Below, in pieces: positions 24,193 to 36,471 of a stretch of 64,000 nucleotides of DNA; position 1 is the stretch's first letter, and each line of letters opens with the position of its first letter. The translations under genes were made by a program, and so were the position numbers. The stretch comes from Carnegiea gigantea (lineage: Eukaryota; Streptophyta; Magnoliopsida; Caryophyllales; Cactaceae): the NCBI GenBank assembly GCA_029747015.1, contig JAKOGI010001271.1:63501-127500 (forward strand), given 5' to 3'. The notes below the pieces were generated by a model that did no database searches, had not been told where the DNA came from, and saw only the letters and a program-made list of their open reading frames with translations.

Positions 24193-24989
24193 TTCTTTCA
24201 ATTCAGATTCAGGCTTGGGTTCAATCCTAACAAGTCTTCTTCTCTTAGGGTGCCTAACCTAACCAATCATGCAATGCCCACACTCTCAAAAGTGTTTTTG
24301 GTCTTTCTTTTTTCTAAATTTTTGGATCTTTTTTTTTTTTAAACAAAGAAAGACAGAAAATAAATTAAAACCTAACAAGCAAAAATAAAAAAACAAAACT
24401 ATATAGAAAATCAAACTCCAAATTCAGAATAATTTACACACAACATTCAACAAAATCAAAGAAAATGTGGGCATATTTTTTCTAATTTTTTCTGACCTAG
24501 AATAGTGCAGAAAATTTAAAACAGAAACTACTTCTAAAACTTCGAGAAAATTCTATAGATTCCTAAAAGGTCCACAAAATTTACTTAAACTCTAAAAATC
24601 CTTAGGAACATAAGACAAAATAAGGATTAGATTAGCACAGAAAACCTCTAATAGAAACCGAAAAATAGAAAAAAACCTGAACCAAGTTCAATAATTTTCT
24701 TCATTTTCTATTCTCTCCTAATTTACACCTACATTCGTCAAAGCACACTTTGGCTTTTTTCTTTCAACAGAAAATTAAACACTAACTAATAAAGCAAAAA
24801 TTCACCAAAATAAAATCATAGTATAAACTTTAAGCACAAAAACAAGAATACAAGAAATCTAAACTAAAAACAATTAACACTAAATAGTCACTCACTAAAA
24901 ATCAAAACTAAAAGGGCACTGTTATGACGCAGTCAACCAACTCAAGACTCGATTCAATAAAGCTCACAACTTAATTTCACCAATTGTAT
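24193..24989 (-). other. 5' leader of E4
   Basis: AT-rich, no gene and no repeat seen between gag and the primer-binding site. Confidence 0.55.
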
Positions 24990-25005
24990 GCTTGCAACGG
25001 TGCCA
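24990..25005 (-). other. Primer-binding site of E4
   Basis: Minus strand TGGCACCGTTGCAAGC, five bases inside the LTR; a variant of the E1 site. Confidence 0.7.
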
Positions 25006-25010
25006 AAAAC

Positions 25011-26265
25011 TGATTGTGTGATTCCGCATGCATACGGTTTATCACTGTTATACTTAAGGGTGTTGACCCTCCGAGATAAGTTATGAAATTGCGCCACTAT
25101 TAGTTTAAACTAACATCGAGCCAAACGTAAAATAAAATCTAAAGACCTAAATTACGAGAAAACTAATGATCAAATCAACTTATTTAACTGTCCTAAAATG
25201 ACTACTAGACCAGCAAATAAAATCAGCATAATTTGTCAACCATTTTAGCTATCTAGCCACTACGAAAGCAACAAATTAAAATCTTGCTACTTTTATTCCA
25301 TCGAAATTCTGCTGATTAAAAAGAACCCAAAGTTCAACATACAAAACTAAATAAAACAAAGGCAACATAATACCTCACTTTACAAATGGTTAAGTAGGGG
25401 CTGCACTCAAACTTCCAACATCTCAAAATAAAGGACCAAAGAAAGCTAAATCAATTTCTTGACCTGGAATCAAGCTCTGTTAATGTTGAATATTGAAAAT
25501 CAACAAGATCCAAAACCTAGATGTGGGATTGAACTAGGACACATCACAACAAATTGAAATAGGTGAAATAGGGGACGGCAAGTAGATTCAAGTAAGTGCA
25601 GGGGAGGAAGGAAGGAAGCTGGGATGCTCTTGAGCTGAAGAAAAGAGAAAGAACAGGGAAAAGAAGGAGGTGAGAGGTTGGGGTGAGCAACTGGGCCTTT
25701 AGGCTGAACAGAGCACGTAAGAGCAGGCCCGTACGCAAGGGAAGGGATAAGGAAACCAAAGATCATGTGTCAGCATATAAAGGCAAGGTCTAGGTGCCGA
25801 GATTGGGTTGCAGCAGCAAATGGCCCAAGGAAAGGATCAGGCGCATTCTAGTGAGAAAGAGAAAAGGAGGGGAGGGCAGGATGAATGTTTAGGCCGTCTG
25901 GCGTGCTTCTCTTCTTCCTTTTTTTCTCTTTCCTTCTACTTGATCTATCACCTTTTGATTAAGCCCCTTTTTTTCTAACAAATTTACTCATTCTTCACAT
26001 TCTTCACAAAATTATTTTTAATAGTCCCTTGAAATCAGCCTCTCTACAGGTAGGAATGTAGGTGTAGGTAAGATTAGCTAAATCTGGATCTTCCCATACC
26101 TGGTTAAAGCAAGACCCTCACTGAGAGGTGGTGTTGTTGTGTCTTCAAATTTTCCAAATTCCTACCCAATAAAATAAATACAATTAGATTCTGAATTTAA
26201 CAATTATTTATGAACAAAATATGATATAAAAAAGGCATAAAAATGTAAGAATTTCAGGTTAAACA
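25011..26265 (-). repeat. 5' LTR of E4
   Basis: Starts tgattgtgtgattccgc and ends aggttaaaca on the plus strand. It carries a SINE at about 26025-26146. The following bases atatgtgactatcaac are tandem-array sequence. The LTR fragment at 40731-41628 matches this copy from about 25230 onward. Confidence 0.8.
26025..26146 (+). mobile_element. SINE copy in E4 LTR
   Basis: cccttgaaatcagcctctct and gaccctcactgagagg, ending gttgttgtg. Same family as 51225-51492 (cttgaaatcagcttctcc). It is absent from the LTR copies at 11428-11959 and 40731-41628, so it inserted after the LTRs separated. Target duplication not resolved; the 5' limit is approximate. Confidence 0.7.
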
Positions 26266-26924
26266 ATATGTGACTATCAACAAGTCACCTCTACATAGAT
26301 CTCCACATAGAAAATATGGTGGATGATTGCTTTCTAAATAAAAACATGTTACATCAAGATAGCATGATTACACTTGATTAGGGGTCTGCCATCAATTTTA
26401 CCTTCGATAATTAGTACATGCGATGGCAAGAATAAATGTCCAATCATCATCCTTTTTTTTTGGTCAATCAGCTAATTGTCATCCACTTGTTGTACATATC
26501 TACAAAAAAAAAGTAGAACAAAATGTAGATTATTTTCTCAAATGAGGATGCAGTCTGATGATAACAAGTGTCTATTGTTCATTTATGTACCTTGGATATG
26601 TATACTTATTTTAAAATTACACTAAAAAATTCATAGAACTTGGTCCTAATAAGACTCGAACTAGTAACTTTTAGCTCATAAGACCAACACTTGAATCAAC
26701 TGAGCTACAAGACCCACATGCTTAATATGTAGACACACAGCAAATCAAAAACTCATGCCAGATATTATAGCACACTTGTATGTGCTTATCAAGAGGTCAC
26801 TTTTGCACAGATCTGTAGATCGAAAATATGGTAACTGATTGCTTACTAAATAAGGAAATGTTACATTGAGATAGCATGATTACATTTCGTGAGGGGTGTC
26901 CCATCTATTTGGCAAGAATAAATG
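26266..26924. repeat. tRNA-bearing tandem array, left segment
   Basis: One complete and one partial monomer of the about 550-bp repeat that fills 41629-48520: gattatcaacaggtcac-like start, gatagcatgattacac, a tRNA-like block, then a second start at about 26783. It is cut at 26924 by E3 and resumes at 40213. Its left edge abuts the E4 LTR. Confidence 0.88.
26641..26714 (-). pseudogene. tRNA-like sequence, array copy 0
   Basis: Minus strand: ggtcttgtagctcagttgat, box B-like gttcgagtc, closing ggacca. Acceptor ends still pair. The anticodon loop reads cTTATga as in most copies. An extra change in the D arm (gattcaag) spoils folding. Confidence 0.6.
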
Positions 26925-28174
26925 TGATCACTGCCCGCAAGCACATGGGTGTCATAGTATAAATAAAATATCGTCCTCAGGGACCAAAGTAATCTATCAA
27001 ATCCTTTCCATCAAACAATGCTAAGCAATTACCTAATCGAGGAATTTTGATTGAACAACTTCTAATCAACTAATTCTAAATTCAATCAAGGAGAAACGCC
27101 TAGGGATTTATTTAGTTAATAAAAGTGTTGGATCAATATGATTAACATGTGCTTTTCTCTAACTAGATAATTTCAACGAGTTGAAATCTATCTATAATTT
27201 AGTCTATTATTTCGAAATCGACCAAATTGCCTAAACTAAGCAAAAATCATTCTTTAAAACTAATTTATCTTAATCTAAGTTCAATATTTTTGATTACTTA
27301 CTCGTCCCCCCAGCATGCAAATCTCTCTTTCGAGTCATCGCTATATTAGGTCTCATCAAGCAGTCTAACAACCAAATTTTACCTTTCAGTTCTTCATTCA
27401 ATTATTTCAATGGTGCAAGTAAAATTTGGCCAAAAGCCACACACAACCTGATAATCACTTGATAAAACGAAATCAAACCAATCATGAAAGAAAAGCACAA
27501 CTCTATTGAATACATAATCTAACTACACTTCCATTAACAAACAAATCCCTAGACAAGATAAACTACTCACTCCTGATTAAAAATTAAACAACTAACCAAT
27601 GATTTAATGAAATCCAAGAGGGAAGAGCTTGGCAATGACAGCCTTCAACAAAGCCTTCAAACCAGCAACAAAGCCGAACTACTCACTCAAGATTTCTCAT
27701 TTGCACAAAAATCAAACTAAAATCCTAACTACAAAAAAAGTAAAATTTTGGGAAGGAAAATGACTATCTATGATATGCTTCTCCTCTTTTTCGCTGTTAA
27801 GGGATGAGTTTATAAAGAAGAACACAAACATTTTTCGCCACACAGCCGAAGGAAAATGAAGAGGCCATAATTACCAGCATACCACGGTTTGTGGCAGGCA
27901 CCACGGGCAGACCGTGGTCTTGGCTAGAACCAAATTTTCTACTCTTCTCTTGTTCCACAGTCATAACATCTCATGGGCATCTATGGGGATCAAAATGCAC
28001 TCAAATGAGTGTCAAATGTTGGGTCAAAATGATCTAATTTCTGCAAAACACAGAAAAGAACCATACCCAAGCATAAAACGAAAATAGGAGTATAAATGAT
28101 AACTTAAAGCAGACAATTCTCTTAAAAATGTAGCAAAATAACCCTAAAATGATATATACGATAAGCACTTATCA
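26925..28174 (-). repeat. 3' LTR of E3
   Basis: Starts tgatcactgcccgcaagc and ends ataagcacttatca. Collinear with 38956-40212. Contains a GC-rich block at about 27885-27937 (accacgg..gtggcaggcacc). Confidence 0.88.
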
Positions 28175-28194
28175 AACTCCCCCCATACTTGAAC
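28175..28194 (-). other. Polypurine tract of E3
   Basis: Minus strand gttcaagtatggggggagtt directly before the LTR start TGATAAGTGC. Confidence 0.75.
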
Positions 28195-29599
28195 TGTTAT
28201 TTGTCCCTAAGTAACGCTAAGACCAAAAATTATACTAAACCTCCTTAGGATGGACATTGGTAGCACTTTAATGCAAAGCCAATCCAAAGTTAGCCTAAAA
28301 GATGCAAAAATCATTTAGCAAATAGACTAAGGAATGAAATTTTCGAAAACCACTTGATATACCACAATGTCAAATTTGAATCGATCCCCCCAAATCATCA
28401 AATACAATCATTTAACATATAAAACAAATGAAGCTAGCAATGCTGGTAGAACCTCACTACAGTCTTGTGGCACTCATGACTCATGTGTTTGGAAATATAT
28501 ATGAAGGTTCCCTCAATCTCATTCTATAGACTCAAATCTACTATAAGCCTGACAAGACTCTCTACTTCGCCATCACTAAAATGCAAACACACTAGACAAT
28601 CATGGGAACTTTCATAAGGTTGTAATGGGGCCATGGGTGAAGATAAGAGGGAAGCAAATGTTTTGGAAAAGTGGAGTTAGAAGCCACAGACTAAGAGCAA
28701 AACGTTTCCGATGCATCATACAATATACTCCCTAGACCAATAAAATTCATCGATAAAATACATCCTCAATTGAAGAGGCAAAGAGTTAAAAGTCATAAAT
28801 ATTTTACAATCCCAACAAGGCTAGCGCTTTTTTTTATTATTCTCTTTTTTTTCTCTTGTTTTTGTTTTTTTTCATTTATTTTTTTTCTCTTAATTTTTTT
28901 TCCCCCTCAAAAGAGTTAGCCAAGGGAAATCTATTCCAAACTTTGAATCTCAGCTCTTCTCTAAACTTTGTACAAAAAGACAAGGAATTTCCTTTTATCA
29001 AACAAGATCACACATCCCTTCACCAAACAACCAAATCCACTAAAAAGATCTCAATACACCTTACTAGTTCCCAATCAAACTTGATGAAAAAGAATGAAAT
29101 GCTCCTCTAGTCTTGGCTTAAGGGTGAGATAATCATTTCGCAATAGGCTATAGTAGGAGGCTCAAATCAAGAAAAGCGGATATAAGCACAAAAGGGCTAG
29201 CAAGGGACATAATATGCAACAAAGATAGCTATTTGGCCGTTAGGTTTAACAAATCAAACAATGCCTCAATCACATTACCTAAATGCATATGTGAAATGTG
29301 ATTTGAATGAGAATCAAAGCAAGTTCTAGAGACATGATATCAAGGAAGAGTCACAAATAATATACACAATACATAAGCACATTTAACCAAATCAGGCATC
29401 AGACGCCATCAAACATCGACTAACTCCCCCATGCTTGAACAACACATTGTCCCCAATGTGTGCACGTAGTAGAAAAAAGGGAAAGGGGAGTAACAAAAAG
29501 TAATCAGAAAGGAGGTGGGAGAGGAGGATGGGGTGGTTGGTGATAAGAGATATGTCAATCCCGCCAGATATCTAAACAAGCCCTATAATCATGGAAGTA
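28195..29599 (-). other. 3' noncoding region of E3
   Basis: No gene. T-rich tract at 28825-28910. A second polypurine-like motif at 29421-29460 (minus: cattggggacaatgtg, then caagcatgggggagtta), about 1.25 kb before the terminal tract. Confidence 0.6.
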
Positions 29600-30831
29600 T
29601 TAAGTTTGGGAAGCAATCATCCCATGAGGGTCATTGTGGTGCTCTTGGACAAAGTCACGAAGAATGGCGTTCTCACAAGCAACATAAGCGCGAAGGGAAA
29701 CTTGCTCTTCCTGCATGGACCTAAGGGTGGCTTGGATGTCGACATAGACAGCAGGGGTGGTTGGGAGGAAGAACTAGGTCCGGCTTGACTAGAATAAGGG
29801 GGTGGAGGGGGTACAGGTTGAACAACCTCATCATCACTAGGTACCCAATAAAGGTTAGTCCGGTAAAGTAAGGTAGTTCGGTCAACATTGGGAAGTAGCA
29901 GAAGCCGATCCCCAAGGTAAATCTAGCACAAATATCTAACCTCTACTTTACAAAAGTTCATAATCTCAAAAACGGCTTGATCAAACTGCTTGAACCTAGA
30001 GACTCTATCCTCAAGGTTAGGCTCAATACCCAAAAATCTATCAATAGTTATCACAATACCGCCTATGACTATCCTACCCTTAGTGATAACAATAGCAATT
30101 TATAATTGTCTAGCCAAGAACGACCCGGGGTTAAGCTGGACACTATCAAACATATAGGACAAGAAATATAACTCAGATAATCTCAAGACATTCAGACTAT
30201 CATCCCAAACAAAGAAACAGCAAGTTAGGATACGCTGAGCTACCCGAATGCAAGGGTTCCTAATATGTGTGCAGTTGGAAGAACTAGTGCTGTACCTAAC
30301 ACTCCCTGAAAGCTTGCTCCAAAATGCATTTTGGTTGAATTCGCGAGGGACTTGGTAGTTCGATAAATCCATACTAGGTGGAAAACCGAATATACTGTTG
30401 AAGGCACCTAAGTTCAACTCATATAATCGTCCTTGTAAATAAAATGAAATGTACCCGACTTGACATTGAGGCCCTCTAGTGACCTAAACATGAAGTGTAC
30501 TCAGGAACTCCAAGGTAAGGTCCTGGTATGTATGCTCTTTTATTTCTATGAAATATCCCATACCACCCTAGGCAAATAACCACCGAATATCATCTAACAA
30601 TCCTAAATGTGCGAACAATTCCTCATCATAATAACGAGTTTCCACAATCATGCGTTCATTCGAACAATTATATCTAGTAACATGATCGGGGTTGGTTAAA
30701 CCAAGAGGATGAGGAATATTATCTTGAGCTCATGCATTGGTAGAGGTTTGGGATGTCCGTTGAGGATGAGATGGTACTTGACTTGATGATCCAGCCTCTT
30801 TGACACTCCTTTGTCTCTTGGTAGGTGTCAT
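29600..30831 (-). pseudogene. Athila-type downstream ORF of E3 (broken)
   Basis: Reads from ATG at 30831: MTPTKRQRSVKEAGSSSQVP, then NPDHVTRYNCSNERMIVETR, GRLYELNLGAFNSIFGFP and VLRLSELYFLSYMFDSVQLN (30100-30417). This pattern belongs to the ATHILA ORF-1 / putative plant transposon protein group; its function is unknown. The tail encodes an alpha-helical stretch (VDIQATLRSMQEEQVSLRAY) after a frameshift and ends at 29600. At least four in-frame stops (TAG/TGA/TAA) and one frameshift interrupt it. It lies downstream of gag-protease where a complete element would also have RT and integrase. Confidence 0.72.
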
Positions 30832-31141
30832 TGTTGTAAATATAGAACAAAAATTGAAACTAAAATCCAAATAATGAAATTTGAGGAAGAAAAATGACGA
30901 ATTTAAGTAAAAAAAGAAGAATAACAGAGATAAAAAGATGGTTATGGAGAATTGGTGAAGGTGAGATGAGTTTGAAGAAGAAGAAAAAGATTGAGATGAA
31001 ATTTATGAAAGAAAGAGAAGGATTACGTGAAGAGGAAGGATTTTGAGTGAAAATGGAGTCAAAGTGAGAAGAAATGAGGAAGAATTAGAGCTTTAGTAAT
31101 GGTGAGTTTAGAGAGAGAAAGAGGGAGGTAGAGAGACAAAG
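30832..31141 (-). other. Spacer upstream of the E3 Athila-type ORF
   Basis: A/G-rich on the plus strand, no gene. Ends at the insertion point of solo LTR B, next to its target duplication caaag (31137-31141). Confidence 0.55.
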
Positions 31142-34100
31142 TGTTAAACCCCGGAAAATTAAAGTGGGAGATCGTGTGACGTGGACTAACCTTCATAATC
31201 CAAGTCTGTAACACCCCCAGATCTCTGATTCATTATTAAACACCATTTATTAACGAAAATGCAGCGGAAACCTAAATGGGGTGTTGCCGCCATGTTTCCT
31301 TCTTGGAAACACCAGGCTGGATATCAAGTCTAACAATTAACACTAAGTCTTCGCAAATAAAACCAACCTTACAGTGTTCAAAACTTTAACATCATAATTT
31401 AAATCAACTATTGTCTATTACACAATTCCTATCATTCATTCCATTCATAGTCCGCATTCGAACCTCGCCCTACTTTCGAGTCCCCAGTCCCAAGCATAGC
31501 TAGATCACCTAAAAACAAAATATTTTATAACAGTGAGATAAACTTAGTAACAAGCACCCCTAACAGTCAAACACGTACATAAATTCATTCTGAAAACATT
31601 TGAGAAAAAGGGACAGCAACACATTTTTAAAGCATGCAAACCATTGTCACCACCTTCCTTGGTTATCCTATTCAGAATCACACTTCCATAGTTCCATTCA
31701 TAATGTTTCAGTTTCAGATAATTTTTTGGGTGAGCGACCCCAATGGGTCTCATGGCCTGCGCCCTAACCTGGCGCAGCCGTTTAACTCTTTCCTAGCCTA
31801 CCGCTCCTCAGGCGGTTACAGCTTAACTTTCCTAGCCTACCACCATCATGGGTGGTTACTGATGACTTGGCCCACGTCTCCGCCGAGTACATGGCCGCTC
31901 TCATGCATGCACTTAATACCCGGGGAAGGCTAGGGCCTTGAACCAATTCAAATAGATTCAACTCAACCTATCCAGTTCTTTTCAGTTAATGATCTTTTTC
32001 CTCCTTACTGGAGGTCAACTTGACATGTTCAGTTTTTTCGGATTTAAACACTTTTCCCCACAGAAATTGAAATACAAATACGGAACTCCAAACACAATCG
32101 CAATAAGTTTTAACTTCTATCATATTGAAAATTTCCAACTTCCAAAATATAACACAGTATACCGTTCCCATTAGGTAATCACTTTCATATTATAAACTAG
32201 TGTTAATTCAGTTGGAAAGAAATGCCAAAGTTTCCATACAAGAACTTCAAAAAATTCATAGTTTCAGCAACGCGGGGAAAAGGTTAGGGCATGACTGTTA
32301 CCTGGATACCATACTAATTTACGGGCTCGGTTACTTTAGCAGGAGTTCGCTACTCTGCACCTTTGATTAAAACCGGATCTAGATCAACGGAAATTCCTCC
32401 TTCATTCAAATTCAACGCCGAAAGTGCTGAGAAAATAATGAAAATTATATTAAAAACCTTCATTCACAATGGTCATAAAATCGTAAAAATAAAGGAGAAT
32501 TAAAAGTGGGGGTTTTGGATGCATGGAGTGCATGAATCCATGCATCACTTGGCCTTTTCTTACCAACACAAGGGAGAGAGTAGGAGGGAATTGTGGGTGG
32601 CTTGTGGCAACACAATGGGTGGCTGCCGTGGTGGTCCAATAGCGAGGCGAGGGGGGGGAGAGAGAGAGAGAGAGATGTGTGAGGGAGAGTGGGGAAAGGA
32701 AGTTAGGGTTTTGTTTTAGAATAAAAAAGGGGGGGTTCACGCTAGGGTTAGAAGAAAAAGGGGGGGAAATCTCAAATTTTATTTTTTTTAATTCAAAGCT
32801 TTCAAATTTTTTTTTTTATTCGGGCATGGTGGCGAGCCCACCCCTTTGTGCTTTCTTTTTTATTTTTTTGAAATACCACTAATAATGGTCCAAAAATGGT
32901 AATAATAGTAGCAATACTAATAATAATGATAATATTAGAGGTTTTATAGAAAATCAAGAAGGAAGAATTTGGAGATTTTAAAACTTCCAAAATTATTGAG
33001 AATTTATTAAGAGCTCCCTCAATGAAATAAATTTCACGAGAACTCATTTAGCATTGACTTGGGTTGACTTGGGTCTAGGTCGGTCTAACTGGACGTAATT
33101 TTTTCAAACCGAATTTCCGGGGTTTTACAAAGTCGATCTAAATCTCTTTCGCCATGGGTTGCGTTTCTTTTTTTAAAAATTTTTACATGACAAAATTTAT
33201 TTATTTTGTTCATCCGGATTATTTTTTTCTTTTTTTCTCGATTTAATTATTTGTGTATTTTGCTTCGTAATTCAACTATTTATTTCTCCCATCTATTTTT
33301 CCTTCCTATCTACATTATTTTGAAATTCAACTTTTCCCTTCCAAATCCATCCAAATCAAACCCTAGAAAATATTTTATTTTCTTTCCTTTTTATTTTCCT
33401 TCCTTTTCTTTTTTTTTTCTCTTTCCTTTTCCCCCTACTACCGGCCGCTCTAAACCCTAACAAAGTAAGAATCCCCCCTCTCTCCACGCCATCTGTCTCT
33501 TCTCTCTTTCTCTTCCTCTCGTTCTCTTCTCCCTCTCTCTTCCTCTCGTTCTGTCTCTCTCTCCCTCTCAATCACCACTGCCAACCAGCCATACCCCCGT
33601 CGGCTAGCCACAGCAACGCCGGCCAGGCCTCCCCTTGGTGGTAAGTGGTGTGCACCATGCACCCATACACAAAATATATATATATACTTTGGGTTCTCTT
33701 GTATTTTTCTTCTAAACCCACGATTTTGATGTGAGATTTTAAGTATAAAGCATTTGATTTGAATTTATATGAGTTTTCATATTTAAGACCTCAAAGGTAT
33801 GACGTTTCAATCATTTCTTCACCGAAAATGCATCAAGGTGAGTGTGCAACGGTTTTCTTACATTCTTGATATCAATCTTAGACTTTCCTTGACTTAGACG
33901 ACGTAGGTTAGGGGAAGGGTTATTAGATTTCACATTGGGTTGTCACGAGAATTAGCAACGCGGATATTGAGGTGAAAAGACTGGATCTTGGGTTTGAAAT
34001 TGGTAAGAACATGCCACTGGTTAGGGGTAGAAAATTAATGTATCTTTAAAAATTTATTCCCACTGACCTACTGGTCTAAATATCATGAAAATTGAAGGAT

Positions 34101-36040
34101 AGATGGAGCAAGGCGTCTTCTGTGCTACGCCTTTTGAATCAAGGGATTTTAACATGTATGGAATGCGTTATGGTCCAGCAACTAGAGACTGCCAAAACTA
34201 GGATAGTCAGAGATAGTTGACCCATTTTAGGACTTTTAATAACTACAGTGGGAAATAGTGAAATCACTAAACATGAAAAGACAAGATTATCTTTCTGTAA
34301 TAAGTAAGAAGTTGAATTTTGGATGTCGTGTGTTAAAGTTATGAGGTTGGAAATTCGAGTTAGAAAATTAGGGCCGAACCTACTGGTCTGGAAAGAGGGC
34401 TACACTGACGTTAATTTTGAAAATTCTCTCAGGACGGGTCAGTTTACCAAAAATTGTGAAACTTTTAGGGTGGATGTGTTGGGATATGCTGCATAACTCA
34501 TTTTGGGATCGAGAGATTTAGGGTAGCGTGGCCCAAGTTATGGTCAATTTACCACGGACTATCTAGACTAAGATAATCAGTGACACCGCTAAAAGAAATA
34601 AGGAAACGGCCTAATTTGGGCTAGAACTAGGCAAAACCCTGAACATGATAAGTGTAGAGGATGGACCAAACTTTCTGTATTGGGCTAGAAATTAGAATTT
34701 GGGCATTGGGGACAAAAGTTATGGGTTCTGGAATGGGACCCAGATTCTGGTCAAATCTGGATCCTAGCTAGGCTACAGATTGGGGGCCCTAAAAGTAGGA
34801 GTACAATTACAGGAAAAAGAATTTGGAAGTAAGGCAAAGGCTCAGGGTATAATTTATTTGTGTTTGAACAGAGTGTGGGTATGTGTTGGCCCAGGTGTGG
34901 AGTAGTAAATTCAAAATAGCAACCGAGCCCGTAACTTTGTACGGTATCCAGGTAATAATCATGTCCTAACCCTCCCCCGAGTTGTTTGGAATCGTGCATG
35001 CATTGAGCATGGTAAGAACTCTCTTGTTTACTGATTAAATGCAATAATAGCATGAGTTAATTGAATGTGGTTGTGTAGCAGAATCTGCTTGATGTGATAT
35101 GTTATGGAATTGCAACTTGGTCATGTTGCGTTGAAAATTCAAGATTTATTGCTGTGGTGATGTCCTTGGGGGAAATAGGTTGAGACTGAATAAACCTTTC
35201 AAGTTAAATCGATCTCTAATGAAAAGAAAGATAATAGTAACTATAAAGGCTGAGTTGGGTGAGATTTAATCTGACCGTATTAATTGAAGGCCATTAGCAT
35301 TCCCCGAAAAACTAGTGCATGCACGTGAGCAGCAACGTGCCCTACTGAGACCTGGGCCAGGTTAGTGATAACCATCCCTGATGATGATAAGCCAGGAAAG
35401 GTTTAAGCAGTAACCACCATGGTAAGCGGTAGACCAGGATAGAGTTAAGCGGCTGCGTTGAATCCAAGTGTAGGCCATGAGATTCAGTGGGGTCGCTCAC
35501 CTTAAATCTGACTGTCATGGTTTGGATCATAGATTATAAATGTACATCACTGAGATCGTGTAACCATGGAGGATTATGTTCATGAGAGATGTGCCTTGGA
35601 AGTCTTGCTGTTTCCCCTACCCCTTAAAATATTTTCAAAATGAATTTGTGTGTGTAGTTGATTGTTAAGAGTGATTGTTTACTGAGTTTATCTCACTTTT
35701 ATAAAATATTTTGTTTTTCAGGTGATTTAGTTGTGTATGGGATTGGGGGACTGAAAGTAGAGCAAGACCCTGACACCTGAGTTGAAGAAGATAAAAGCTT
35801 GTTGTTTTTCTTAAAACGGAGACATTTGCTAATAGCTGTTTTAAATTAGCTGTGACATCAAAGTTTTAACCCTTTGTTAAGTTGAAGTGTTATTTAGGAA
35901 TGTTGTATTAATTGTTCTCGATATCCAGCATGGTATTTCTAAGAAGGAATTACGGTGATAATACCCCACCTCAGGTTCTGCTGCCACATAGGATAAGGAT
36001 TACTAATAAAAAAATGAAATTAGAAACCCGGGGTGTTACA
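31142..36040 (-). repeat. Solo LTR B (interrupted by solo LTR A)
   Basis: Starts tgttaaaccccgg and ends cggggtgttaca on the plus strand. Flanks are caaag (31137-31141) and aaaag (36041-36045), a 5-bp duplication with one mismatch. Without A (31207-33129 plus its duplication) it is about 2.97 kb. In minus orientation it is the same family as A: both begin TGTAACACCCC and share, in order, ttataaaa.tgagataaac, the ggtaacc-type block and acgggctcggtt. No gag or pol between the ends and no second LTR, hence solo LTR. Long C/T-rich tract at 33380-33570. Confidence 0.72.
31207..33129 (+). repeat. Solo LTR A, nested in B in opposite orientation
   Basis: Starts TGTAACACCCCCAG and ends ccggggttttaca. 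Exact 5-bp duplication aagtc at 31202-31206 and 33130-33134. Length 1.92 kb. The two ends are short imperfect inverted repeats (TGTAA.ACCCC). Its first 1.1 kb pairs as an inverted repeat with 34900-36040 in B. No coding capacity. Confidence 0.8.
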
Positions 36041-36470
36041 AAAAGAGTCGAAGATGAAGAAGAAGATTGGTGAAAATGGAGGGTTGCCGCAATTAAAACC
36101 CTTGACCACGGCCTGTAGTAGTTCACCACGGTCCGTGGCAGTGGCCATGGGCAGACCATGGTGTCTGCTGATAATAAAACTTTTTGGTTTCCCGGTTTGG
36201 CACCCCATGGCCATGGTGCTGGGTTGCTGACCGTGGCGACAAATAATTTTAGTTTTTTATGTTTTTTTGGAACAAAAGCGCAAAAGAAAATAATAAAAAT
36301 CAAATCAAGGGCTTTGGGACGCTCTTTTAAGGTCAAGAGCTTGACCATACTTCTATACTTAATCCGGATCAGTGAGTGTATGTACCTTATTTTTATCACG
36401 GACCACAAAATCGAATTTCTTCAATCGAATGTATCATCTCAAAAGCTCTGGTTGAAGGTCCTTCGTCGTC
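36041..36470 (-). other. Spacer of E3 with GC-rich cacggtc modules
   Basis: Between the protease end and solo LTR B. 36100-36235 contains repeated accacgg, gtggcagtggccatgg and ccatggccatgg motifs like those in the E3 LTRs. No credible gene, although short frames exist on both strands. Confidence 0.5.
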
Positions 36471-36471
36471 A

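Larger units (their letters stand above)
10936..26265 (-). mobile_element. E4: Ty3/gypsy LTR retrotransposon, interrupted by E2
   Basis: Minus-strand element related to E1: 5' LTR at 25011-26265, primer site, gag, protease, RT/RNase H, integrase, 3' region, polypurine tract and a left LTR ending at 11959. E2 (13587-19205) is inserted in the integrase, and the sequence on either side rejoins when compared with E1 at 3360-3390. Right of the element comes atatg, then tandem-array sequence, so E4 inserted into that array. The left limit is uncertain: left and right LTRs agree only over the half nearest the TG end in element orientation. All genes are broken. Confidence 0.75.

Noticed and set aside
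25500..25766. Minus-strand 88-aa frame in the E4 LTR, with a relative at 40953-41343
   Set aside because: It follows the LTR sequence and is disrupted differently in each LTR copy, so it is not under selection.
33356..33662. Arg/Glu-rich minus-strand frames
   Set aside because: They translate the C/T-rich tract of solo LTR B; no protein family resemblance.
31207..36040. One DNA transposon with 1.1-kb terminal inverted repeats (TGTAACACCCC ends)
   Set aside because: The arms are inverted copies, but an exact aagtc duplication surrounds 31207-33129 and a separate near-match caaag/aaaag surrounds 31142-36040, which fits two nested solo LTRs better.
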